Below, piece by piece: positions 1-8,238 of a DNA stretch of 36,809 bases. Numbering within the stretch: position 1 is the stretch's first letter; every line of letters starts with the position of its first letter. The stretch is from a virus. A program made the position numbers and the translations under genes. The notes beneath the pieces were generated by a model, which saw only the letters and a program-made list of their open reading frames with translations, was not told the origin of the DNA and ran no database searches. The stretch is taken from positions 1-36,809 of the IMG/VR virus record IMGVR_UViG_3300025646_000148, one strand, 5' to 3'.

Positions 1-90
1 CCCTGCGAATTGCGCATACCGCAAATTCCATGCGGTGTCTACATTCTGACTGCCAGCGGCTAGCAGAAGTGCTCGGCTTGAAGGATCCAT
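1..90 (-). CDS. Start of a further tail-region gene (partial)
   Basis: An ATG at 90 opens a frame that stays open to the window edge, giving 30 residues that begin MDPSSRALLLAAGSQNVDTA. The ATG lies 6 nt after the stop of the preceding fibre gene, which is the tight spacing seen across this operon. No good ribosome binding site is visible. The product is not recognised. Its position after a run of fibre genes suggests another virion or tail protein, but that is inference from context only. It is truncated by the window. Confidence 0.55.
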   Translation of the reverse strand, partial: MDPSSRALLLAAGSQNVDTAWNLRYAQFAG

Positions 91-96
91 TTCGGG

Positions 97-651
97 TCAG
101 TTAACGTAATCAGGCAGAGCTGCACCACGCCAACGCGAGCCTCCATCATCCGTGACAAACACAAATAAATGAGTTGTACCCGTGGTCAGCGTAGGAGCAT
201 TGTCCGCCGGCCACTTTACCGCTGTAGGCCAAGTAATCGTTCCAGATGTGTGGGTAAGCTCCAGCACAAAAGAATATGCTCTGCTTACAGGAACGCTGCC
301 GAAAGTAAATGTGCTGTTAGCAGAGATGGTTTTTGTGAAGTAGTTTCCAGCGCTGCAATCAATGTTTAGCGCGGCGACTGAAACAACATTCCCTGAATAT
401 GCTCCAGAGACATCTAGCGTCGTATTTGTCTCAGTGCTAGCTAGACCAATCGCAGCAGAGTCAACGGCGATGTCTCCACTAACGCCGCCGCCTCCGGCGC
501 CAATTTCAATAATAGTTGCAGTGCCATCGTCTTTTTTAGTGTAGAGCTTGCCGTCGTAAGTATTGAGGGCAAGCTCCCCTAGCTGGAGATCTCCAGTGGT
601 AGGAACTCGCCCTTGTACAGCGCTTCTTTTAAGCTTGAATGTGTTTGCCAT
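97..651 (-). CDS. Short tail fibre protein
   Basis: This 184-residue protein is probably a virion fibre or fibre-tip component. The N-terminus (MANTFKLKRSAVQGRVPTTG, then an LGELALNTYDGKLY segment) is the fibre head module also found in the 489-residue fibre just upstream. A short glycine run (about residues 52-56) links it to a beta-rich C-terminal domain from about residue 95 with the core TITWPTAVKWP and the end GGSRWRGAALPDYVN. I recognise that domain from cyanophage fibres. The N-terminal module probably docks the fibre and the C-terminal domain probably binds the receptor or caps the trimer. No chaperone or enzyme motif is visible. Confidence 0.85.
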   Translation of the reverse strand: MANTFKLKRSAVQGRVPTTGDLQLGELALNTYDGKLYTKKDDGTATIIEIGAGGGGVSGDIAVDSAAIGLASTETNTTLDVSGAYSGNVVSVAALNIDCSAGNYFTKTISANSTFTFGSVPVSRAYSFVLELTHTSGTITWPTAVKWPADNAPTLTTGTTHLFVFVTDDGGSRWRGAALPDYVN

Positions 652-692
652 TTGGCGGTCCTTGTAGTGCTATGTAGCAGGACGGTTACAGT

Positions 693-2162
693 TTAGAACG
701 TACCACCATCAAGGGATATACCATCAATAGAGCCACCAGTAATGTTCACATTGCTTGCATTCTGGGTAGCAATAGTGCCAAGACCCAAAGTGGTGCGAGC
801 AGCGGAGGCGTCAGCATCATCCACCAAGCTCCGACCGAAGCTTGTAATAGTGCCAGTGGTAAACGTATCGCTAGCAGTGGCGTAGATGTACTTGTCCGCC
901 GATGTGGACAGCCCCGCAAGGGCTGTCAACGTTGCATCGAGCCCTTGGGCATCAGTGATGCCATAGCCAGCAAGTGTGGTGGGGTTGGAACCAGCAGTGA
1001 CGCGACCATAAGCATCAACAGTGATGCTTTGATAGGTGGAGGCGCTTACGCCAGTGGTGGCAAGGTCAATACTATCAGCGTTGACAACAATGCGCCCTGC
1101 GTCAGCAGTAACCACGTCAATTGTGTTACCAGTCTTGGTAAGACCATCGCCAGCGGTAATATTGCCAGCACCAGAAAATTGAGTGAAGGCAAGATTAGTG
1201 GTGCCGAGAGTGATAGTGCCATCAGTGGTGAGCACCCAGCCACTATCTGCGTTCGTGGTGCCTTCCTCGACAAACACGAACATTCCGCTGGTAACTTCAG
1301 CACTAATGTTGGCATCGGCAGAGCGGGTCCAAGATCCGCCACTTACCACGTCGTAAATACCGTTCGCAGATGCCGTGCTCTGGTTCTTAACCAGCACTCG
1401 ATCACCGGCAACCAAGCTGATGCCATCAATGGTTTGAGTGCCGCTTAGTGTGATATTACCAGTAGTGGCAACACGCACGCTGTCCTTAACGTCAAGACCT
1501 TGCTTGGTGGCGTCAACGTAAGCCTTGGTAGCAGCATCCTGTGCGCTAGTCGGATCCGCTAAGTTGGTGATCTTCTGGCTATTTAGCGATACGCTGGCTG
1601 TAGGGTTGGCCAGTTGATCCAGACGATTTGTCCGCACCTGTGTATCGAAGTCGCTGATCTTCGATGCAGTGAGCGTTGGGATGTCGCTGGCGCTCAGCGT
1701 TGTGCCAGCAGTGGCGCGACCCTTGGCATCAACAGTGAGCTTGGTGTAAGTGCCAGCACTGATGCCAGTATTGGACAGCGTGAGCGTGACAGATGTAGCG
1801 CCCGTGCCAGTTACATCACCGCTAAAAGTGATGGTTTCGTTGCCCGTCAGATAACCTTGAGCCTTCACAAAGGCTGTTGTTGCAGCTTTTGTGCTGCTAT
1901 CAGACGTTGCCTGAGTGGGGACAATAACGTCGCCACTGAAAGTTTTGTTGCCAGAAACTGTCTGCGCTGTGCTCAGCGTCAGATATGCACCGCTGCCGCC
2001 AATGGCTTCAATACTGGATGCACTACCCCCAGTGCCACCAGTGCCTTTTCCGTAATAAAGAGTATTATCTACTTCGTTAAAGGCCAATTCGGCATTGGCG
2101 AGCGAAGTAGGGGCACCAGGCGATCCCGAAGCTCGCCGTTTAATGCGCAGAGTGTTGGCCAT
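693..2162 (-). CDS. Tail fibre protein with modular repeats
   Basis: This 489-residue fibre opens with the same MANT / LAFNEVDNTLYYGKG head module as the 184-residue protein. The shaft has a short repeat of the type YTKLTVDAKGRATAG (about residues 139-153) and YQSITVDAYGRVTAG (about 377-391). A domain at about 205-345 begins TKAYVDATKQGLDVKDSV and includes GDRVLVKNQ and NGIYDVV. A divergent copy of it sits in the 615-residue fibre encoded at 6388-8235. The C-terminal part (LTALAGLSTSADKYIY, FGRSLVDDADASAARTTLGL) is a common phage fibre segment and ends in DGISLDGGTF. The likely role is host attachment. The start is the ATG at 2162, 3 nt after the upstream stop. Confidence 0.9.
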   Translation of the reverse strand: MANTLRIKRRASGSPGAPTSLANAELAFNEVDNTLYYGKGTGGTGGSASSIEAIGGSGAYLTLSTAQTVSGNKTFSGDVIVPTQATSDSSTKAATTAFVKAQGYLTGNETITFSGDVTGTGATSVTLTLSNTGISAGTYTKLTVDAKGRATAGTTLSASDIPTLTASKISDFDTQVRTNRLDQLANPTASVSLNSQKITNLADPTSAQDAATKAYVDATKQGLDVKDSVRVATTGNITLSGTQTIDGISLVAGDRVLVKNQSTASANGIYDVVSGGSWTRSADANISAEVTSGMFVFVEEGTTNADSGWVLTTDGTITLGTTNLAFTQFSGAGNITAGDGLTKTGNTIDVVTADAGRIVVNADSIDLATTGVSASTYQSITVDAYGRVTAGSNPTTLAGYGITDAQGLDATLTALAGLSTSADKYIYATASDTFTTGTITSFGRSLVDDADASAARTTLGLGTIATQNASNVNITGGSIDGISLDGGTF

Positions 2163-2165
2163 AGC

Positions 2166-2450
2166 TTAGAAATTTCCCCCGTCGGAAAGTGTGAGTGCCG
2201 TAATAAGACTATCTGCCTTAAAGGTGTCACTGTTTCCATCATAATAGACCAGTGACTTGTCTACTTTGCTGCCTGCATCTACGTCTTCAAGCGCTGCAAA
2301 AGATTCTGACCTTTCCCTTGGTCCTGCAGTAGAAAGTGAAACTAGCGTTTCATTTCTAGTGATAGAAACAAAAGTTTGATCTTCAGGATCAACAAAAACA
2401 ATGGTAGGGCGCGTAGGTGTAATCTCAACCTTGGCAATAGCATCCGTCAT
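2166..2450 (-). CDS. Small virion protein next to fibre genes
   Basis: This 94-residue protein of unknown function sits between the IQQG-module tail protein and the 489-residue fibre, with gaps of 2-3 nt. No signal peptide or membrane segment is visible. The C-terminal stretch (LVYYDGNSDTFKADS, then LTLSDGGNF) resembles the DGGxF end of the adjacent fibre, so it may be a detached fibre end or a fibre adaptor. The family is not recognised with confidence. Its position argues for a minor virion component. Confidence 0.75.
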   Translation of the reverse strand: MTDAIAKVEITPTRPTIVFVDPEDQTFVSITRNETLVSLSTAGPRERSESFAALEDVDAGSKVDKSLVYYDGNSDTFKADSLITALTLSDGGNF

Positions 2451-2452
2451 AA

Positions 2453-2791
2453 TTACCGTCCAGTGAAGCCAGGGCTGACAAATACTGTACCCTCAAGGAT
2501 GTAAAATTTATCGCCCGCTACGTCAGTAATTAATACGTCATACTGTCCTTGCTCCGTAAGCCCTACTGTGCCAGATGCGGGAATGCGAAGTTTAAACAAC
2601 CCACTCGCTTGCACGTCCCATGGCGTTGAAAATTCCGCGAGTTCTGCAGTGCCAAGTCTATTGTAAATTTTGGAAGCAACGGAGTAACCAGTCATATCTA
2701 CAGGTGCACCAGTGCTGTCCTTGTACTGCACCGTCATCTCAAACGTTGCACCCTGTTGGATCGTGATATCGTAGCGGCCTGGCTGTATCAT
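2453..2791 (-). CDS. Tail protein with IQQG-type N-terminal module
   Basis: This 112-residue protein begins MIQPGRYDITIQQGATFEM and continues with a VDMTGYSVASKIY segment. The pattern of IxQGxxF followed by a polar turn and DLTGY is a small beta-sandwich module common in phage tail and baseplate proteins (BppU N-terminal-like). The product of 12731-13408 starts with a related REGDSF module, so the tail contains at least two. It is probably a tail-tip or fibre adaptor. It is the first gene after the hairpin at 2841-2866, and no convincing promoter or Shine-Dalgarno sequence was seen in the 49 nt between them. Confidence 0.8.
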   Translation of the reverse strand: MIQPGRYDITIQQGATFEMTVQYKDSTGAPVDMTGYSVASKIYNRLGTAELAEFSTPWDVQASGLFKLRIPASGTVGLTEQGQYDVLITDVAGDKFYILEGTVFVSPGFTGR

Positions 2792-2840
2792 ACCCCGTCA
2801 GTGTCCTGTCTCTTAAATCTAGCAAGCGTAGCACGCATTA

Positions 2841-2866
2841 AAAAGGAGGACATAAGCCCTCCTTTT
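2841..2866 (-). terminator. Rho-independent terminator-like hairpin
   Basis: A perfect 9-bp inverted repeat (AAAAGGAGG, 8-nt loop, CCTCCTTTT) is followed on the minus strand by more T residues. It lies two nucleotides past the stop of the 43-residue gene. The A and T ends make it near-symmetric, so it could act in both directions. Only five of the nine pairs are G-C, so termination may be partial. The genes further along presumably depend on readthrough or on a promoter I could not identify. Confidence 0.65.
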
Positions 2867-2867
2867 G

Positions 2868-2999
2868 TTATTTACCTTGGCCACGCAATTTTTTGCGGCC
2901 ATGAGAAGCTTTACTGTTTAAACCATTACCCTGACGTGTGCGCTTTGGTTTTGATTCAATGCGAGTGGTTCCTGTTGGGCTTTTCTTTGGTTTGGCCAT
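2868..2999 (-). CDS. Small basic protein (43 aa), conserved-looking
   Basis: The ATG at 2999 opens a 43-residue frame starting MAKPKKSPTGTTRIESKPKR and ending in a HGRKKLRGQGK tail. It is lysine- and arginine-rich throughout and contains a TRQG motif. I recall similar tiny basic proteins ending in a GQGK-like tail from cyanophage structural regions, but this is memory and not a search. It starts 32 nt after the stop of the LamG fibre and ends just before a terminator hairpin, which supports it as a real cistron. It could bind nucleic acid or an acidic virion surface. The function is unknown. Confidence 0.7.
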   Translation of the reverse strand: MAKPKKSPTGTTRIESKPKRTRQGNGLNSKASHGRKKLRGQGK

Positions 3000-3031
3000 T
3001 TGTTTTTTTAATAAAAAGACGTGCTCATGGG

Positions 3032-5908
3032 TTACCTAGCGCGGGCGTATTTAAAGGGGTTCTCAGCGAAGGCGGCGTAGATGTAAATACCACCTGCTGC
3101 GTTAAAGGCACTTGAAGTGGATCCAATCTTCCACCCGTTAGAGAGGAAATCGGAAGCTCCACCGTTAGATTCAGCATTGACAGTATTCGGCTCTAGATAG
3201 GATTCAAGGTAATTGTACGTGTTCCGTGCAGAGTCAATAATTGTCCAATTGGTAGTACCGTGTACTTGTTTGAACATTATCCACCTCGGCCTAAACCCGG
3301 TATAAATAAACGGCCCATCTGCGCTGCCATTGCCGGTGTATATGCCGAACGCGCTGTAGCCTTCGACGGGAGCGAAACTATACATCACATAGTTACGATC
3401 AGTTAACCAAGATCCGGTGTCGCCATAAACAACGGTGGAGGATGGATCTTGGCTTCCCCAGAAACCACTATTACTGGAAACAACAGTACTGTTTAGGACT
3501 ATGTATTGATATGGTCCTACGGATTTGTGGTAGGTATACCAGATGGCGGTTGTGAGAGCTTTAACGATAACCATGGCTGGGCTAGCATTTAGGCCATGCC
3601 CGACTGTAAATGCGCCACCACTGGTTGGAGTTGTGAGTGTTGCCACGCTAAACCCCGCACTCGGATTAGCCCTTACCTGAGAAGTGACGGAGCCATCGTT
3701 GTTGGTGACGGTTGAGGATCCGGCGTCCCAGCACCAGGCGGCATAGGTAGCAGACAGCCCGTTCTCGCCATCATTGTTTTGACCAAGCGTGAAGCCGTCT
3801 GAATTGAACGCAGTTAAACCGTAACCAGCGGTAGCGGTAGTTTCAGGGGCGTTGGAATTGCTTTTTAGGTATTTACTTGCGCCGCGAACCGTGTCGTACA
3901 GCAAGTGTTCGCTTGAATTACTTCGACTTTTGATCCACACAAGATCTGGCGAGAATTCAATCCCAGTAATGTCCAGAGTTGCGTTTGTACCGGTGTAGAG
4001 CTTCACGTCCATCGCCGTGCTGCCGTCAACAATCGTCGGCTCAGGCAGGTTCGCTGTGCAGAGTGCCTTGTAGCCGCTGGGGGCGGATGATACAAAAAGT
4101 CTCTGCCCAGCATTAAGGATTGAGGTTGCTCCAGCCCCACCCGATACATACGGGAAGTAAGGCTCAGTCAGCCCAACATTTGCGGAAGTGAGCCAGTTTG
4201 TCCACGAACCGTTGTCTGTAATATTGATGTATTGAACAGAACGCGAGCCAGTCCTGAATCCGTAGGTTTTGCCGGGCGCAATGGTGATTGTATTGGCATT
4301 ACCGTCCGCTCTTTGAACACCAGCATCTGTATAACCTCCTATTGAGGTTATCTCCCAATAGCACTGATAATCAAAAATGTTCTGAGTACCACGTGCCTGA
4401 CCACCTGATACATACAAGTTGCCATTGGATAAAGTGCTGCTGTAGGCAAGGGGATTCCAGGTGCAATAGTTCCCCCTCACCTCTCCACCAAGCCCCGTAT
4501 CTTCGCCGTAGTTGGTTGGGGTGTCTGCGAGGGAGTCATTGTTTTCAAATAGCGAGGTGTTGACCAGGCGCGTACCGTTAATGTTAAAACCTGCAATATA
4601 CCCACGGTCAGAAGTACCACCGGACCTGAATATTTTCAAATAGCGAGGCGAGCCAGACACAGGTACTGTGTTGTCCGACATAACTTGGGCTAGAGTTATA
4701 GTACTGCCTGGTATAAGGGTTTTGCTTGAATCTAGTAATTCTGCTTTATATGGAGTGTAACCGCTACCGTTTAGTGCATAACCGCGAACTGAAACACTTG
4801 TTACTGTAGGGAAGTCTCTAAGATCTACTAAAAAAGAGTGCGTTGACCGGTTGACATAATCATTTACGAGGTAGGCATCACTATCCGTGCCGTCAAACAT
4901 ATTATCCAACGAGCCGGTGTAAGCAAAAGTTGGATGCGTGATGTTGTAGTCGCCTGTTATATCGATCACATAGGGACTGGTAGCAACCTCGTCTTTATAC
5001 GCCAACGGCGCAGTAGCGGTTGACGTATCCCACGTACTTCCGGTTGCGTAAACAGTTCCGCCGCCCACTTCGATATTATTAACCGTCCAATCATTCCCAT
5101 TCCCACTCGTATCCGTACCTATCGCTGCAGACGTGCTGTTATCAGCGAAGTCCAGGTGGAAACCATTGGCGCCGTAGGTGCCAGTGTATTCCTTGGGTTG
5201 CCACACACCGTTGTAGTCAAACTCACCGAAGCTGGTGTGGTCTAACGCTTGGCCGTCGATAAAGTGGATGTCAGCGAGGTAGCCACCAAAGTAGTAGCTA
5301 GCTCGCGCTGCTTCCCTCCCTATATTATGGGTACTTCCGTCATTTAACTCAAGCTCCCCATTAAAGGGGGGAAAGGTTGAAGACACAACGTGAGGGCTCT
5401 GCTCTCCATTAACGTAGAATCTAACCCTGGAGCTTGTAGTTGCTTCGGTAGAGTCATATGTTACAACTAAGTGGAACCACGCTGCTGGGTCTCTGAACAA
5501 GGCCTCTGTAGAGACATTCACCCCTAACTGTGAGTCATGAAGTGTGATCTTATGACTATTAATCCAGATACGTGTACCAGCAGATGTTACCCCGCCTGAG
5601 AATAGGCTGTACTCAGAGTCAAGAGTTCGCTTTACCCACCCCGCCCAGGTCCACGTCTTCCTGTTGCCCGCAGTACCGAAATTACGACTGAGGTAGGGCG
5701 AATCGCCTGGGTTGAAGCGCAGCGAGCGTTCAATCTTACGAACAGGGCTTAATGTCCATACATTAGCCTTGCGTTCTACATATTGCCCTGAGCTTGACCA
5801 TATGCCAGGGTATGACTCTGCTCTTGCCACGCGAACGGGCTGTTCACCGATGTATCCTGCTTTTGGTTGCCTTGGTGACTCGCCACCAATATATCCACCA
5901 GGAGCCAT
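3032..5908 (-). CDS. Large LamG-domain tail fibre / adhesin
   Basis: This 958-residue protein is the largest fibre in the window. After a short N-terminal segment with GYIGGE / GYIGEQ repeats comes a LamG / concanavalin-like domain (about residues 62-256; motifs KTWTWAGWVKR, WFHLVVTYDS, RVRFYVNGEQ, GGYLADIHFIDG) that probably binds glycans. The remainder is a beta-rich region with WNPLAYSS and a C-terminal part (FIYTGFRPRWIMFKQ, ending AFAENPFKYARAR) common in large phage adhesins, probably the DUF7483 type. The start at 5908 has a good Shine-Dalgarno (AGGA about 7 nt upstream). The gene lies between two terminator-like hairpins, so its level may be set separately. The role in host binding is inferred from domains. 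Confidence 0.9.
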   Translation of the reverse strand: MAPGGYIGGESPRQPKAGYIGEQPVRVARAESYPGIWSSSGQYVERKANVWTLSPVRKIERSLRFNPGDSPYLSRNFGTAGNRKTWTWAGWVKRTLDSEYSLFSGGVTSAGTRIWINSHKITLHDSQLGVNVSTEALFRDPAAWFHLVVTYDSTEATTSSRVRFYVNGEQSPHVVSSTFPPFNGELELNDGSTHNIGREAARASYYFGGYLADIHFIDGQALDHTSFGEFDYNGVWQPKEYTGTYGANGFHLDFADNSTSAAIGTDTSGNGNDWTVNNIEVGGGTVYATGSTWDTSTATAPLAYKDEVATSPYVIDITGDYNITHPTFAYTGSLDNMFDGTDSDAYLVNDYVNRSTHSFLVDLRDFPTVTSVSVRGYALNGSGYTPYKAELLDSSKTLIPGSTITLAQVMSDNTVPVSGSPRYLKIFRSGGTSDRGYIAGFNINGTRLVNTSLFENNDSLADTPTNYGEDTGLGGEVRGNYCTWNPLAYSSTLSNGNLYVSGGQARGTQNIFDYQCYWEITSIGGYTDAGVQRADGNANTITIAPGKTYGFRTGSRSVQYINITDNGSWTNWLTSANVGLTEPYFPYVSGGAGATSILNAGQRLFVSSAPSGYKALCTANLPEPTIVDGSTAMDVKLYTGTNATLDITGIEFSPDLVWIKSRSNSSEHLLYDTVRGASKYLKSNSNAPETTATAGYGLTAFNSDGFTLGQNNDGENGLSATYAAWCWDAGSSTVTNNDGSVTSQVRANPSAGFSVATLTTPTSGGAFTVGHGLNASPAMVIVKALTTAIWYTYHKSVGPYQYIVLNSTVVSSNSGFWGSQDPSSTVVYGDTGSWLTDRNYVMYSFAPVEGYSAFGIYTGNGSADGPFIYTGFRPRWIMFKQVHGTTNWTIIDSARNTYNYLESYLEPNTVNAESNGGASDFLSNGWKIGSTSSAFNAAGGIYIYAAFAENPFKYARAR

Positions 5909-5935
5909 AATCTTTCCTAAGTCGTAATCAATTAT

Positions 5936-5960
5936 AAACGGCCCCTGAGGGGGGCCGTTT
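5936..5960 (-). terminator. Strong GC-rich terminator-like hairpin
   Basis: A perfect 10-bp stem (AAACGGCCCC / GGGGCCGTTT) with a 5-nt loop is followed on the minus strand by TTTATAATT. It starts right after the stop of the 130-residue gene and lies 28 nt ahead of the LamG fibre start. This fits a Rho-independent terminator. The T-rich tail also contains a perfect TATAAT (5931-5936, minus strand) that could serve as a -10 element for the LamG gene, but no -35 element is visible. Confidence 0.8.
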
Positions 5961-5961
5961 C

Positions 5962-6354
5962 TTAGTAGATGTCCAGTGCGCTCACTGTGATTTCACAGTC
6001 AGTAGCCGCCGATGCGTAAGCACGAAGTTTTTGGCCGTGCTTCAAAACCACCTTGTTCGCTACAAACTCCAGCGATGCATCAGCCGGAATAGTAATCGTC
6101 TTGGCAAGATAGAAGCTAGTAGCCTCGCCCTCCACGGTGGCCACTGTTGTCGATGTGGAACCAGTGGCAGTGACAAGCACGCTCACAGATACTGCACTAG
6201 CGCCATCGGCGTTAGCACCAAGAATAGACAACACTACTGAACGATCATCGCTACTGTCTAGTAAGCCATCTGCTCCACTGGTGGGATTGTAGATGTCAGT
6301 GACGCTGTTAGCACTGCTAATTTTTGTGCTTTTTGCCTGGAAACGCTCGGCCAT
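5962..6354 (-). CDS. Small beta-rich structural protein
   Basis: This 130-residue protein has alternating short hydrophobic strands (VVLSILGAN, VSVSVLVTATG, TSFYLAKTITIP) and the late segment LEFVANKVVLKHGQKLRAYA. That layout is typical of small beta-sandwich virion proteins of cyanophages. The protein of 14235-14639 has a similar size and style and may be a distant relative. Its position between a fibre and the LamG fibre suggests a tail collar or fibre cap. No enzyme motif is present. A strong terminator follows it directly. Confidence 0.8.
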   Translation of the reverse strand: MAERFQAKSTKISSANSVTDIYNPTSGADGLLDSSDDRSVVLSILGANADGASAVSVSVLVTATGSTSTTVATVEGEATSFYLAKTITIPADASLEFVANKVVLKHGQKLRAYASAATDCEITVSALDIY

Positions 6355-6387
6355 GATCGTTTGTGTGCTTTGTTTAGTATAAAAGGA

Positions 6388-8235
6388 TTAGCCGAGTGCA
6401 ACGGCCAAAGCGAGACTGACGCCTCCTGCAGTTGGTGCAGGCACGTTAATCACCACATCAATTTCTTCATTACCAGCATCATCTGCAGCACTAATTTCTG
6501 CAATGCCGCTGGGGATGAAATTGATTGTACGGCGAGTTCCGGCAGTCACGCCAGTGACGCTCACTCCCACTCGTGCGTTGCCATCCAGCGCACCAGTGAT
6601 GGTCACGCGAGATTGATCAATGGCAGTAGTACCACCACTGTTAACAATCTCAATAATTTGATCCGCCGTCAGATCTTGCGGCGTGCCGCTAACAACAGCG
6701 CCCTTAACGCGCAATGCTGGCATGTGTTCCAGCTTCGCATTAGAAATACTATCGTCTGGAATGGCTAGATCATTCAGCACTGTAAAGAGCAAGCCATCAG
6801 TGTCAAGCACTGGTGACTGAACAGTCTGTACATATTGCTTACCAGCGTTTGTGGCGCCACTCAGAACGAAAGCAAAACTGCCAGCTTCAATTTCAACGTT
6901 ATTGTTGTAATCAACAGCGCGAGTGAAGACAGCACTAATACCAGCATTGCCGGAAGTTGTCAGCTCGTAAATGCCGTTCTCGCTAGCAGTAGCCTGATCT
7001 TTAAACAACACCCGCGTACCAGTGGCGGTAACGCTCACGCCATCAATGGAGGGAGTGCCCGTAGCTGTATAGGTGAAGGTTTGACCACCACTTGCATACG
7101 TGCCAACTTGCCCGCTAACCGTAGCAAGCAGCACAGCCTCCTTAACAACTAGACCCTGCGCAACACTGTCCACATAGTCCTTGGTAACCGCGTCGGTAGA
7201 CGACACAGGCGTGCCAATATTGGTCAGTTTGTAACCATTGAGATTGACATCTTGCGTAGCACCAGCAAGAATCAAATCAGAATTGGCATTGATGCTAATG
7301 TCATTACTGACCACTCCAACGGTGATCTTGCTGCTACCAGCGCGAATGCCGCGTAGTTCAGCTCGATAGTTACCGGCAACAAGCGTAGAGGCATTGGCAA
7401 CAATGCTCTGTCCAGCAGTGGCAACGTTTGCCACGCTGTTCAGGCCCTGCAGGTTACGCAGTGCCACTTGGGCAGTGTTGCCGCCCGTGCCGCCTTGATT
7501 TACTGACAGAGCAGTAGTCAGGCCAGACAGGCTTGTAATGTCTGTATTGTCACCAGCCTTAGCCGCACCAAGATTACTCCGTGCATCCGAGGCAGTGGTG
7601 GCATTTGTGCCACCAATGCCAATAGCAAGAGGCGATGCGGTGTTCAGATCGTTAATGCTGATGCCACTGGAAACAATGTCAACCGTGACAGAATTGCCAC
7701 CATCGGCCAATCCAAGTAATACCTTCTCGCTGCCAGCCTTGAGAGTACGGAAGCGTAAATCTTGCGTGCCATCACCCAACGTTGAAATACTGGACAGTAC
7801 GTTATACGTGGTGCCAGAGCCCGCAAGATTACTGGCAGTCGAAACTGCATTCGTGCGAATAGCAAGGTCAACGCGATTGCTTCCAGGATTATCGGTGCCA
7901 GAAAGCAGGATTGACGCGCCAGGAATAAAATTGATTTCGCGCCGCGTACCAATAGTGGTACCGCCAGACGAAATAACACTTTGCTGAACAGTAGTGTCAG
8001 CAACAACCGACAATGTAAGAGTGTTACTGCCGTCGTTATATGATGCATCGATGCCCGTGCCGGCAGACACGAGCAAATCAATCATGTCCTGAAGGCCTTC
8101 CTTCAGATTGGCATAAGTGATGCGCTTTGTAACAGAAAGCGAGGGGTTGGTCGTATTATCTACAACGACAAACACATCGTCATTGTTGGGCGTTACAAGC
8201 TCAACAAGATCCGAAATCAATCGCGTTTGCGCCAT
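6388..8235 (-). CDS. Tail fibre protein with repeats
   Basis: This 615-residue fibre has an N-terminus (MAQTRLISDLVELVTPNNDD) different from the MANT fibres. The shaft holds the GIGGTNATTASDARSNLGA and VNQGGTGGNTAQVALRNLQG type repeats common in phage fibres (about residues 206-264). A TKDYVDSVAQGLVVKEAV domain (about 338-500) is a paralogue of the one in the 489-residue fibre. A segment with GTRREINFIP near residue 97 recurs as GTRRTINFIP near the C-terminus, so the ends appear to carry copies of one module. The expected role is receptor recognition. The start codon lies 3 nt from the upstream stop. Confidence 0.9.
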   Translation of the reverse strand: MAQTRLISDLVELVTPNNDDVFVVVDNTTNPSLSVTKRITYANLKEGLQDMIDLLVSAGTGIDASYNDGSNTLTLSVVADTTVQQSVISSGGTTIGTRREINFIPGASILLSGTDNPGSNRVDLAIRTNAVSTASNLAGSGTTYNVLSSISTLGDGTQDLRFRTLKAGSEKVLLGLADGGNSVTVDIVSSGISINDLNTASPLAIGIGGTNATTASDARSNLGAAKAGDNTDITSLSGLTTALSVNQGGTGGNTAQVALRNLQGLNSVANVATAGQSIVANASTLVAGNYRAELRGIRAGSSKITVGVVSNDISINANSDLILAGATQDVNLNGYKLTNIGTPVSSTDAVTKDYVDSVAQGLVVKEAVLLATVSGQVGTYASGGQTFTYTATGTPSIDGVSVTATGTRVLFKDQATASENGIYELTTSGNAGISAVFTRAVDYNNNVEIEAGSFAFVLSGATNAGKQYVQTVQSPVLDTDGLLFTVLNDLAIPDDSISNAKLEHMPALRVKGAVVSGTPQDLTADQIIEIVNSGGTTAIDQSRVTITGALDGNARVGVSVTGVTAGTRRTINFIPSGIAEISAADDAGNEEIDVVINVPAPTAGGVSLALAVALG

Positions 8236-8238
8236 GGA

